From NCBI GenBank assembly GCA_903887485.1, contig CAISPV010000003.1:26133-90132 (forward strand): DNA of 64,000 nt, written 5' to 3'. Source of the DNA: an uncultured Desulfobulbaceae bacterium. Lineage in GTDB: Bacteria; Desulfobacterota; Desulfobulbia; Desulfobulbales; Desulfocapsaceae. Both the position numbers and the translations under genes were made by a program. The notes under the pieces are model-generated. The model saw only the letters and a list, made by a program, of their open reading frames with translations. It was not told the DNA's origin and did no database searches. Position 1 is the first letter of the stretch; every line of letters starts with the position of its first letter. Shown here piece by piece: positions 25,571 to 35,768 of this stretch.

Positions 25571-26494
25571 ATGCAAAATACAATAAAAACAATGCCCCTG
25601 CTTCCAGGGTTTCAGTCACATACCCTGCGTCGTAAGCCACGTTCAGCCCAGCAGAAACTTGCCGAAAAAATAGCTCTGTTGAAGCTAAAATCTTTCAAAC
25701 AGATCGGTGAGGTCTTTGAAAAGTTTATCCCCCGCACCCTCCTTAAGCAGGAGCAGGACGGAGTCATGAGTCGGCGAAGGATCTTTTCCAAGGAGAATAC
25801 TTTTTGGGCATTTTTCAGTCAGGTGCTGGATGCGGACGGAGGCTGTAAGGAAGTGCTCCGTAGGCTTCAGTCCTATGTCTCCGTTAAGGGGGGTAAACTT
25901 CCTTCGTCTTCAACTGCTTCGTATTGCACGGCTCGTAAGAAGTTGGACGACCAGATGCTCTCTGAAATTTTTAAACACACGGCAGATCGGCTTGATAAAA
26001 TACCAGTGTCCGGCTTGCTGAACAACCTGCTCGATGCCAAACGATATCCTGCTGAGCAAATTGCTGATCTGTATTTCAAACGGTGGGATGTTGAACTGTT
26101 CTTTCGCGACATTAAAACAACGATGGGCATGGATATATTGCGCTGCCAAACGCCAGTGATGATCCGTAAAGAAATCTTGATGCACTTTATCGCCTATAAC
26201 TGTGTCAGACGATTAATGAAGCGGCAGAAGAAGCGAGTCTCGACGTTCGAATAGTGAGCTTTAAGGGCAGTATACAGGCCCTCCGCAATTGGGAGCCACA
26301 CCTAAATCAGACAAATATCAGTCGGATAGAACGACACAGAATGATCTGTGATTTATATGACGCTATGACCAATACTCCGATCAGGCAACGTCCAGGGAGA
26401 AAAGAACCTCGATGCCTGAAGTGACGACCCAAAAATTACGCATTGCTGAACTTACCAAGACATGAAATAAAAGAGACCGCGCACCGGAGTACAT
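25571..26494 (+). pseudogene. IS4-family transposase, disrupted (internal deletion, frameshift, nonsense)
   Basis: The N-terminal region (SAQQKLAEKIALLKLKSFKQI...) and the C-terminal 'YFKRWDVELFFRDIKTTMG' block (the Y-x2-R-x3-E-x6-K signature) belong to an IS4-family DDE transposase. Three lesions are visible. The central part with the first two catalytic aspartates is missing between 'DKIPVSGLLNN' and 'KRYPAEQIADL'. A frameshift near 26213 breaks '..RRLM(NE)AAEEAS..'. An in-frame TGA interrupts the tail before 'RPKNYALLNLPRHE'. The element cannot encode an active enzyme. Matching terminal inverted repeats were not found by eye. Confidence 0.85.
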
Positions 26495-26498
26495 ATGA

Positions 26499-26515
26499 AA
26501 ATCGGGGTCAGACCA
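26499..26515 (+). repeat. 17-bp direct repeat AAATCGGGGTCAGACCA, right copy
   Basis: This is identical to 25480-25496 and lies just after the end of the transposase relic. Confidence 0.6.
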
Positions 26516-26685
26516 CTGTTTGGCTCTCAACAGAAGGACAGTAAAACCGTGACCTACCCCCAAGCCAGGAAACCGCGCCAACATCTTCACCCCAAAGTCT
26601 GACAATCATCTGGTTCCCATGCGCCCATGGGAACCAGATGAAAACCCCTTTCCTTGTGTCCCCTATTTCCTACTATTTCCTTTTA

Positions 26686-27120
26686 TCACCGTGCCCCGCG
26701 CGACTGAACTTCCCAGCCCTTGCACGCCAGACCGACAACCTTGGGAATAGGATAGCTGCCGGTGCGATAATGAGCAATCATTCGTCGGGTCATGCCGAGT
26801 GTTTCCGCCGCTGTAGCCAGAGAAAGATGGTTTCGTTGCATCCAGGCCCCAAATTCACGCGCAGTTGGCAGCCCGGCCTGCTCACGACACAACTCATACA
26901 AGCGGTCGGCGCCCATATCAAGACCGCCGGGCCAGTCAAGCCCATGCCCCCATTCATCCCGCGTCATGCGGGCAAAAAAATCCTGCTCGATCAAAGCATC
27001 GAAGGGAGGGGACACACAAGCTGCAAGATCGGCACGCAATGTCTCGCCAGTGCTCCATTCGATTTCCACAACAAGGGGGCCAACTATACGGGCCGCAGTT
27101 ATATTAGGCGGGGTCTTCAT
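26686..27120 (-). CDS. DUF2442-like protein with C-terminal helix-turn-helix (putative antitoxin)
   Basis: This 144-residue protein has an N-terminal DUF2442-like domain (about residues 8-50, 'WSTGETLRADLAACVSPPFDAL'). A Cro/CI-type helix-turn-helix lies near the C-terminus ('SLATAAETLGMTRRMIAHYRTG'). It overlaps the DUF4160 gene by ATGA. DUF4160/DUF2442 pairs are widely predicted to be toxin-antitoxin-like modules, with the DNA-binding member acting as antitoxin. That function is inference here. Confidence 0.8.
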   Translation of the reverse strand: MKTPPNITAARIVGPLVVEIEWSTGETLRADLAACVSPPFDALIEQDFFARMTRDEWGHGLDWPGGLDMGADRLYELCREQAGLPTAREFGAWMQRNHLSLATAAETLGMTRRMIAHYRTGSYPIPKVVGLACKGWEVQSRGAR

Positions 27121-27350
27121 GGGTTCAACCTCCGGTATTTGTCCAGATATTCTGTTTGATTCTGCCTGATAGTATTCAACGCATCCAACAACCTCCGCGT
27201 CGGTGACACCTGCCCGGCAAGAACCTCACCGGTCGCAATCGCCACCGAGACACGGTTGCCGTCACGAAACTCAACATGGACATGGGGCACTCCGTGCTCA
27301 TTGCCATTGATGCGGATGCGCCAGTCGTTCGTTGGTGTGTATGTTGTCAT
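27117..27350 (-). CDS. DUF4160 domain protein (putative toxin partner)
   Basis: This gives 77 residues from the ATG at 27350. The family pattern is visible: 'IRINGNEHGVPHVHVEFRDG', then a GEVLAG turn and a helical tail. The ORF-track start (27368) is a TTG that would overlap the -10 box. The ATG at 27350 falls almost exactly where the promoter predicts +1, so the mRNA may be leaderless. It forms a two-gene unit with the DUF2442/HTH gene. Confidence 0.8.
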   Translation of the reverse strand: MTTYTPTNDWRIRINGNEHGVPHVHVEFRDGNRVSVAIATGEVLAGQVSPTRRLLDALNTIRQNQTEYLDKYRRLNP

Positions 27351-27356
27351 GCTTTC

Positions 27357-27385
27357 ACTGTAGTGCAACCATTACACTGCGTCAA
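27357..27385 (-). promoter_or_regulatory. Promoter of the DUF4160-DUF2442 pair with inverted repeat
   Basis: On the minus strand, TTGACG (27385-27380) and TACAGT (27362-27357) are separated by exactly 17 bases. AGTG..CACT half-sites lie inside the spacer, a possible operator for the HTH partner. The predicted +1 coincides with the ATG at 27350. Confidence 0.55.
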
Positions 27386-27475
27386 GATTCTTCCAAATCT
27401 TTTTTCCTTCCTCTTTTCCCGCTCACACCACCACTACTACTACTGCCACCTTCCCCGATTCCCGCCCTCTTCCTG

Positions 27476-27617
27476 CTACAAAGCAAGCCGATGATACCGG
27501 CTGATCTCTGATATCCTCTCTTCCTTCAGTCCTGCTTCTCCGGCAAACAGTGGCCAGCGTTGCACCGCATCTGCTACTTCCTTGATGATTTCCCCAGGCC
27601 TCGGCAGGCGGATACTC
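27476..27617 (-). pseudogene. Probable remnant of a HipA-type kinase C-terminus
   Basis: A minus-strand frame of about 46 codons, ending in TAG at 27476, reads 'EIIKEVADAVQRWPLFAGEAGL' (quoted in part) followed by 'SEISRYHRLAL'. From memory of the family this resembles the last helix region of HipA toxins. A stop precedes it and no HipA body is found upstream, so it would be a fossil. The rest of the 27351-27754 gap holds only the promoter above and low-complexity sequence (CACCACTACTACTACTGCC). Confidence 0.4.
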
Positions 27618-27754
27618 TTGCCTTACTGATGCAAGAGGAGTGATTCGGACGAAATGGGCAGAATTCATCATATCCATAAATATGGCGATTGCTGTTAAAC
27701 ATGGGGTGTCTTGCCAGAAATGTATCCATTGTCGAGTTTTGAGATCATCTTGCT

Positions 27755-28669
27755 TCAGGTGCAGGACTGTTTTTCCTGACAGATGTCCGCCAAGGCCTTT
27801 TGATCGAAAAGGTACTCTTTGCTGCAGAAATGACAGGTTAGTTGCACCGGAAAAGGGCCGTTGTCACGCATCTCCTTGAGGTCAGCCAAGGATAGATGGA
27901 GCAAGAGAAGATGCATTCGCTCGGCATCACAGCGACAACGAAAATGGACAGGATGTTCTTCCAGGATGTCAGGTGAAAAGGCAGAAAATTGCTCGTTGAG
28001 CCATGAATCCACCTTCCGGCCTTCCGCAAGTGCCTTGCCCAGAGAAGGCAAGGTTTGCGTCTTCTGGTCAAGGCTTGCAAAGATTTTGTCGCTGGCCCCT
28101 GGCATGGCCTGTAACAAGAGGCCGCCAGCCCCGGTTACCCGGCCATGGAGATCAAAAACAAGACTGAGATGAATTGCGGTCGGGATCTGTTCAGAGAGGA
28201 GATAATAGTGGGCCACTTCGGAGGCAATATTGCCGGCTTGCAAGGCTACACTGCCGCTGAAAGGTTGTCTGCCTTCCTCCAGATAGCGGGTGATGGTGAG
28301 AAAACCGTCTCCCCAGAAGGGGATGAGGTCATCTCTTTCGTCAAATGTTTGCAGAGGGTCTGTCCGGGGAATGGGAATCTGCTTGAGATAGCCACGCACC
28401 TCGCCCGTGGCAGTGGCCTCGGCGACAAGGCCCTTGATTGGTCCCGAACAGTCTATTCTCAGGCCTATCTCGTCGTGACCTTTCAGTGAGGAGGCCATGA
28501 GTGTGGTCACTTGCAGGGCCTGACCAAGAACCAGCGTTTCCAGGGGGCCAAGTCCATGACGGCTTCGCATCTCCTGGACCAGGATGGTGCCATCAAGGAT
28601 CACCCCCCGTACCGACTTCTCAGCCAGAAGAAAGGTAACCAAGCGACTGGCTTGAGTGGTTACTGCCAT
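27755..28669 (-). CDS. hslO: Redox-regulated chaperone Hsp33
   Basis: This cytosolic holdase is activated by oxidation and zinc release. The C-terminal zinc switch is visible as CxC ('FRCRCDAERM') and CxxC ('LTCHFCSKEY'). The N-terminal domain 'VRGVILDGTILVQEMRSRHGL' is canonical. The ORF-track start (28759) is a TTG overlapping the upstream usp gene. The ATG at 28669 gives a family-like N-terminus (about 304 residues) and is preferred, though its ribosome-binding site is weak. Confidence 0.94.
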   Translation of the reverse strand: MAVTTQASRLVTFLLAEKSVRGVILDGTILVQEMRSRHGLGPLETLVLGQALQVTTLMASSLKGHDEIGLRIDCSGPIKGLVAEATATGEVRGYLKQIPIPRTDPLQTFDERDDLIPFWGDGFLTITRYLEEGRQPFSGSVALQAGNIASEVAHYYLLSEQIPTAIHLSLVFDLHGRVTGAGGLLLQAMPGASDKIFASLDQKTQTLPSLGKALAEGRKVDSWLNEQFSAFSPDILEEHPVHFRCRCDAERMHLLLLHLSLADLKEMRDNGPFPVQLTCHFCSKEYLFDQKALADICQEKQSCT

Positions 28670-28743
28670 GTCTTCAACCGGTGCTCCCTTGTCCTTCTTG
28701 TCTCTCACAGGTCTGTCCGGTTGCAGTTGTTGGTATGGCCGCC

Positions 28744-29229
28744 TTATTTTGCAAGACAACAGGTATAGGGATTTACTGTCATGATGGGACAGGGAGCGGC
28801 CTTGACCACCTTGTCGGCGATACTGCCGAACATGATCTTTTCCAGGCCTTTATAGCCATGGGTTCCCATGACGATCAGATTGCCCTGCCCGTTTATGGCA
28901 TAGTCAATGATCTGTTCCGCGACATCACCCATCAGGACTTTAGAGTTCAGGGCCGTTACTCCCAGGGCCTTAAAGGCTTCTTCATTGTCCTGACAAAATT
29001 TATCCATCCTTTCTTCAGCGCTGGTAAATAATTCCTGCATCAGATCCGGGGCGTTGATCTGGGGGACAAAAAATCCAGAGTAATCTGCAAAACTCTGGAC
29101 GACAAAGATCAGGCTCAGGGAGGCCTTGAAGGTTCCGGCTACATAAGCTGCTGACTCGGCTATCAACGGGGCATTTTCAGAGAAATCAATGGGCGTAATC
29201 ACTCGTTTAATATCAGTAATTCTTTTCAT
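28744..29229 (-). CDS. Universal stress protein UspA family
   Basis: This 161-residue single-domain Usp starts at the ATG at 29229, which follows AAGGAGAGCC; the ORF-track start at 29322 has no such site. The ATP-binding loop 'VMGTHGYKGLEKIMFGSIAD' fits the G-x2-G-x9-G-S pattern, so it is probably an ATP-binding type. It is directly upstream of hslO, suggesting a joint stress role. Confidence 0.92.
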   Translation of the reverse strand: MKRITDIKRVITPIDFSENAPLIAESAAYVAGTFKASLSLIFVVQSFADYSGFFVPQINAPDLMQELFTSAEERMDKFCQDNEEAFKALGVTALNSKVLMGDVAEQIIDYAINGQGNLIVMGTHGYKGLEKIMFGSIADKVVKAAPCPIMTVNPYTCCLAK

Positions 29230-29343
29230 GGCTCTCCTTTGAATTGGTAAATGAATGGGCGTTGAACAGGTGAACACAGCTCTCTTTAATAAAATCTTCT
29301 CACAGCTTGTCTCTTGAGGCAAGGACTAAATCATGTTCCCGGA

Positions 29344-31545
29344 TTAGTCTCCTGTCGTTTTCAGTTTATTCTGTTCAGAAGGAGTGTCCGTGTCGCTTTC
29401 TTTTGGCGCTGACTCTTGTTGGTCGACTGGTTTTGGCAGTTCCGGCAAGGGCTGGTTCTCTATTCTTGTTGGCAGGAGTTTGGCCACATCTGCTTCCTGG
29501 TGCAGATCGGTAAATGGGCCGACTATGGTACAGGGAATAACTTGGCTGCCAAATTCGCTTAACCCCTTGTTTTCATCCTGGACAAGTTGTGGGGCGAGAG
29601 AGACGTTCAGTGTAACATTGAGTTGTCTGCCGACAAGATCAACCTCGCCGCCACCCGTTATTTGCATCAGCTCTGAGGTTGCTGTTAAATCGTCATTATA
29701 CAAGATTCCATCTTCAAGGATAGCAGTGCCGGTCAGACGGGTAAACTCTGTTGCCTCATCGTCTTCTGTCGTAGGTAGATATGTCTCCTGTCGGTGCAGG
29801 GCCCGTGCTGTTCGGATGAGCGGCAGGATCTTTAATGGCTCTATTGACCCGTTTGAAAATTCAAACCGCATCGTTCCCTTGCTATGACTCAGGATTTCCT
29901 TCCAGGTCAGGCCGTTGGTGTTGATGTCAGCCTCGACGAGCGCTTTGCCGGTCATCTCTTCCTTGCCGGTCATGTCCTGAAAGAGTGGTGCCAGCTGGAC
30001 TTTGTTGATTTTTTGTTTGATCTGAATCTGGGGGACATCTCCTGTAACATCCATTCTGGCCTCAAGTTTCATGCTGCCGTCATACAAATGGGCAGTTAAC
30101 GGTGCCAGTTGGATAATCCCATCTTTCCCGGCGATCTTCATCTGTACCTGTGACAATGCTGCCCCGCCCACTTGCAAGGAGTCGAGCTGCAGATCGAGTT
30201 GAAGAAGAAGGGGTTTGAGAAAATCTACCGGAATAAGAGGAGCAGAGGCCCTTGTTTGTCCTTCGGTTGCTGGCAGCACCCCCTTTTTTTTCGGGGCATA
30301 ATGGTCAAGATCCAAATGATTGATATGAATGGTTGCCTCATAGGCCGGGTTGCTTGCGTTTTGTCTCGTGACAGTTCCGGTCGCGGTTGTTTCATCCACC
30401 GTGACCGTAAGATCCGTAATTTCTGTTCTCTCCATATCGCCTTTGATCAGCATCCCTGCGCTCAAATGGGTCAGCGCGTCGGCATCCTGCAGGATCGGCA
30501 GGGTTGGTTTGAGTTGTTTCAGGAGATCTGCCGACGAACATTCAGGTATCTTGAGGGTGCCATTGAAACGGGGTGATGAGAAGTTTTCCAAAGTACCGCT
30601 GCCTTGCAGGGTGACATCTTCGTTGGTCAATGAAAAATCTTTTATGGTGATTTTTTGTGGTTGCAGCTGGATGTCACTGTTCGTTGCCAGGACGACCTTC
30701 AGGCCTCTTTTGGGCAGGGCCCTTCCCTTTATCGTCACTTCTATCCGTAAATCTTCGAGGAGCAGATGGGGGTCCTGCAAAAACAGGGTTGCATTTCCTT
30801 GCATGGCGATGTCGCCTGAACGAATAATAGCTGGTTTGCTCGCGGCCTTATTGTCCAGGGTAAGGTTAAAGTCAGCTTCAAAGGGGAACTGTCTTCCTTC
30901 CTTGAGACGACCGGTTTTAATCTGCAAATCTTTGAGCAGAATGACCTTGTCTGTCTGTCGATTCTCATAGCGCACGTTAATATGAGTCAGTTGCAGTTTG
31001 CCAAGATCAAGATCAATCGCATTCGGGAGTAATTTTTTCAGCCAAGACTGCCAGGGGACACTGTCTATGGTTGTTGGTTCGTCAGGTGCTTCTTCGGTGG
31101 TTTCGGTAATGGCTTCTGTTGCTGTTTCAACCGGTTCGGGCAGTTCTTGCCAATTGCTTATACCCTCTTTGCTACGCAGAAGATTCAAGGCGACGCCATC
31201 GAGCATGATGTCTTTCATGTGCAGGCGTTTTTGGAGCAGAAGAGACCAGAGCGAAAGTTCTATCTTTACTTGCTCGCTTTCAATAAAGGTGCTTTTTGAG
31301 AAGGGTGCAGTATTGGCAAGACGTACCTTGCCAAAGACGCAGGTCATATTGAGCCATGGGGAGATCTGCAGGTGGATATCACCAGAAAGAACCAGCTCTT
31401 TTCCCGTTTTTTCTCGAACCAGATCAGTGACGAGCGTCTTGTAATCATTGGGGTTGATCAGGTAGGGCAGGGCCAATATCAGCAGGAAAATGGACATGGC
31501 CAGACCAGACAGAATGCCCATAATCCATCGCAAACATGTAGTCAT
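29344..31545 (-). CDS. AsmA family protein
   Basis: This 733-residue protein has one N-terminal membrane anchor (about residues 8-30) and a long periplasmic beta-rich body. The start 'INPNDYKTLVTDLVREKTGKEL' and 'LSGDIHLQISPWL' are the AsmA signature. A C-terminal AsmA_2-type domain ends near residue 700 ('VNLNVSLAPQL' type strands). AsmA-like proteins form hydrophobic grooves that bridge inner and outer membrane in lipid transport. An acidic Thr/Glu-rich linker lies at about residues 140-160. AAAGGA precedes the ATG. Confidence 0.9.
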   Translation of the reverse strand: MTTCLRWIMGILSGLAMSIFLLILALPYLINPNDYKTLVTDLVREKTGKELVLSGDIHLQISPWLNMTCVFGKVRLANTAPFSKSTFIESEQVKIELSLWSLLLQKRLHMKDIMLDGVALNLLRSKEGISNWQELPEPVETATEAITETTEEAPDEPTTIDSVPWQSWLKKLLPNAIDLDLGKLQLTHINVRYENRQTDKVILLKDLQIKTGRLKEGRQFPFEADFNLTLDNKAASKPAIIRSGDIAMQGNATLFLQDPHLLLEDLRIEVTIKGRALPKRGLKVVLATNSDIQLQPQKITIKDFSLTNEDVTLQGSGTLENFSSPRFNGTLKIPECSSADLLKQLKPTLPILQDADALTHLSAGMLIKGDMERTEITDLTVTVDETTATGTVTRQNASNPAYEATIHINHLDLDHYAPKKKGVLPATEGQTRASAPLIPVDFLKPLLLQLDLQLDSLQVGGAALSQVQMKIAGKDGIIQLAPLTAHLYDGSMKLEARMDVTGDVPQIQIKQKINKVQLAPLFQDMTGKEEMTGKALVEADINTNGLTWKEILSHSKGTMRFEFSNGSIEPLKILPLIRTARALHRQETYLPTTEDDEATEFTRLTGTAILEDGILYNDDLTATSELMQITGGGEVDLVGRQLNVTLNVSLAPQLVQDENKGLSEFGSQVIPCTIVGPFTDLHQEADVAKLLPTRIENQPLPELPKPVDQQESAPKESDTDTPSEQNKLKTTGD

Positions 31546-31612
31546 CTTTTTCCTTTGTTAAATGAAGAGCTGTTGCGAAAGAACCATTTCATCTTTGACT
31601 GTTGTGTCACTA

Positions 31613-33658
<2,046 letters not shown>

Positions 33659-33847
33659 TTATTTGGGGGTCTGGAGCAGCGTTCCGCCTTTGGCGATGTT
33701 TTCATGCACAACTTCATCGATAAAGATGAGGATGGATTCAGGTGGCTTGGCCGCCTCCCTGGCAATGACCTCGGTTACTCCTTTACAGATATTTTCTTTC
33801 TGCTTTTTGCTTAACTTGCCGGCTACCCGGATGTTCACATAGGGCAT
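33659..33847 (-). CDS. 4-oxalocrotonate tautomerase family protein
   Basis: This is a 62-residue complete tautomerase subunit. After removal of Met the N-terminus is Pro ('MPYVNIRVAGKLS'), the catalytic base of the family. A conserved Ile-rich strand 'ILIFIDEV' follows. The physiological substrate is unknown. It is adjacent to and probably cotranscribed with ligA. Confidence 0.9.
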   Translation of the reverse strand: MPYVNIRVAGKLSKKQKENICKGVTEVIAREAAKPPESILIFIDEVVHENIAKGGTLLQTPK

Positions 33848-33971
33848 TTTCTTCTCCTTTTTTTATGGTGAGAACCTTGTTGGATTGTTGCATACTGTTT
33901 TCAAATATACCTTGTTTTTCTTCCGGCACCAAGGATTCGTCTTTTATTTTTTGGTCGTGCTCAGCCGCATT

Positions 33972-34505
33972 CTATCCGTGACAGCAGAACAGGTGAATCT
34001 CTTGAGGGATTTGCTCTTCTGCGATTCCAAGCTCACGGGCAAAAAGGGTGAGGTCATGAAAGCTGCAGTTGAAAACGACGGCCAGGGACGGCCGCGTGTC
34101 GGTCGAGTCAGGAGAGGGGGCAGGAGCGTTTGTGGGATGGGTGACTTTTTTGAGTAAAATCAGGAAGGCTTCTGCCGTGGTGCTGCGTAAGTTGTGATAG
34201 CTGATGTCCTGCCGTTTACAGAAGGCGACAAAACGGTGCCAGTTAAAAATAGCCCTCTGCACCCCTCGATAGACAGTGAGCTCCCGGTTCTCATAGCAAA
34301 GATCTCGCAGGATGATCTCCTGGTAGCGTGTGGCGGCAGCTTCTTGCAAAGAGCGCATTTCCTCCACACTTAATTGCAGTCGCGGGCCATTGAGGTCTTC
34401 CGTAAGATAATAGAATGCTGAGTGGAGGGCAATCTCCGGGATCTCTCCTGAATGACGAACGATAAGCCATTCGTCTTCCAGAAGTTCCTGGTGCGGGCGG
34501 GACAT
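33972..34505 (-). CDS. Conserved-looking protein of unknown function downstream of hemA
   Basis: This gives 177 residues with no signal peptide or membrane helix. Its ATG overlaps the hemA stop as TGATG, so it is translated with hemA. The sequence is mostly helical, with a proline/threonine linker (residues 125-137) and a C-terminus ending in a Cys-Cys-His. I do not recognise the family. The tight coupling suggests a role related to tetrapyrrole synthesis or HemA control, but that is only inference. Confidence 0.75.
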   Translation of the reverse strand: MSRPHQELLEDEWLIVRHSGEIPEIALHSAFYYLTEDLNGPRLQLSVEEMRSLQEAAATRYQEIILRDLCYENRELTVYRGVQRAIFNWHRFVAFCKRQDISYHNLRSTTAEAFLILLKKVTHPTNAPAPSPDSTDTRPSLAVVFNCSFHDLTLFARELGIAEEQIPQEIHLFCCHG

Positions 34506-35767
34506 CAGTCTTTATCTACCAGACCAAAGGCGGCGCGGATCATCTCTACCTTAACGTCATTCTGCTCTTTACAGCTTTCATTCTTGAGGAAAGAGACGGG
34601 GTCATGGAGAAGCTTTGAACTTATCGCGGAGGCCATTTTTTCAATCGCCTTTTGTTCATTGGTCGTAAGATGTTGCAGGCGGCTCAGGGTTCGTTCCAGC
34701 TCGGCCTGGCAGATGTCGTCCGCTTTTTTTCTGAGTGCGGTAATGGTGGGAACCACGGATAACCCCTCCATCCAATTCTGGAATTTCAAGGTCTCCTCAT
34801 CAACAATGCGGCGGGCCTTGACGGCTTCTTTGTCTCGTGCCGACTTGTTGATTTCTACCACATTATGCAGATCGTCAATGTCGTAGAGATAGACATTGTT
34901 CAGATCATTCAGTTCCGGATCCAGATCACGGGGAACGGCAATATCGATAAAAAAGATCGGCTCATTCCGGCGGGCGCGCATGATTGGTTTGACATCTTTT
35001 TTATGCAGGATAATGTTTGGCGCCCCAGTGGAGCTGATGACGATATCTGCCTGTTCAAGTTGAGAAAATAATTCATCGAGGGAAACGGCGGTCCCATTGA
35101 ATCGTTTGGCCAAATCCATAGCTCGGGACAGGGTTCGATTTGCTACCACCACCTTGCTTACACCCTGGCCAACCAGATGTTCGGCGGCAAGCTCTGCCAT
35201 CTCTCCTGCCCCGATCAGAAGGACATTTTTGTTCTCGAGAGTGCCGAAGATCTTTTTGGCAAGTTCAACCGCAGCATAGCTGATAGAGACGGCGGAGGCG
35301 CCGATCTGGGTCTCGCTGCGTACTCGTTTGGCTACGGAAAAAGATTTATGCAGCAGTCTGTTCAGGACTGGCCCGGTACATTTAGCCTCATCGGCATGGC
35401 GATAGGCCTCTTTCAGTTGCCCCAGGATCTGGGCCTCTCCCACAATCATGGAATCAAGGCTGGTAGAGACCATAAAAAGGTGATGCACGGCCTCATTGTT
35501 GCGGTAGATATAGAGATAGTCCTGACGTTGTTCCGGCGCCACCGAAGTACCAAAAAGAAGTTTGGCTATATCCTCTTCCACTTGGGCGTTGGCCTGAGCA
35601 ACAACGACTATTTCCACCCGGTTGCAGGTGGAAAGCAGATAACATTCCTTGCAGCCGGCAATGCTGCGAAGGGCATGCAAGGGTTCCTCGTAACCCTTGC
35701 CAACGGCCAACTGTTCGCGCACGGCCAGAGGGGTTGTTTTATGATTCACCCCCAGTAGTAGAATCAT
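34505..35767 (-). CDS. hemA: Glutamyl-tRNA reductase
   Basis: This enzyme reduces glutamyl-tRNA to glutamate-1-semialdehyde, the first committed step of tetrapyrrole synthesis by the C5 route. Catalytic Cys lies in 'YLLSTCNRVEIV'. The N-terminus 'LLLGVNHKTTPLAVRE' and the NADPH loop 'VLLIGAGEMAELAAEHL' are canonical. The ORF track begins at 35791. The ATG at 35767 is one base after the ccsA stop and gives the standard N-terminus (420 residues). Confidence 0.96.
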   Translation of the reverse strand: MILLLGVNHKTTPLAVREQLAVGKGYEEPLHALRSIAGCKECYLLSTCNRVEIVVVAQANAQVEEDIAKLLFGTSVAPEQRQDYLYIYRNNEAVHHLFMVSTSLDSMIVGEAQILGQLKEAYRHADEAKCTGPVLNRLLHKSFSVAKRVRSETQIGASAVSISYAAVELAKKIFGTLENKNVLLIGAGEMAELAAEHLVGQGVSKVVVANRTLSRAMDLAKRFNGTAVSLDELFSQLEQADIVISSTGAPNIILHKKDVKPIMRARRNEPIFFIDIAVPRDLDPELNDLNNVYLYDIDDLHNVVEINKSARDKEAVKARRIVDEETLKFQNWMEGLSVVPTITALRKKADDICQAELERTLSRLQHLTTNEQKAIEKMASAISSKLLHDPVSFLKNESCKEQNDVKVEMIRAAFGLVDKD

Positions 35768-35768
35768 A

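Noticed and set aside
25480-26515. 17-bp direct repeats as a target-site duplication of the IS4 element
   Set aside because: IS4-family duplications are usually 9-12 bp, and the repeats do not abut identifiable element ends; treated as a dispersed short repeat instead.
27423-27677. 84-residue ORF ending in a run of valines
   Set aside because: It arises from a CACCACTACTACTACTGCC low-complexity stretch. The better interpretation of this segment is a short HipA-like remnant in another frame.
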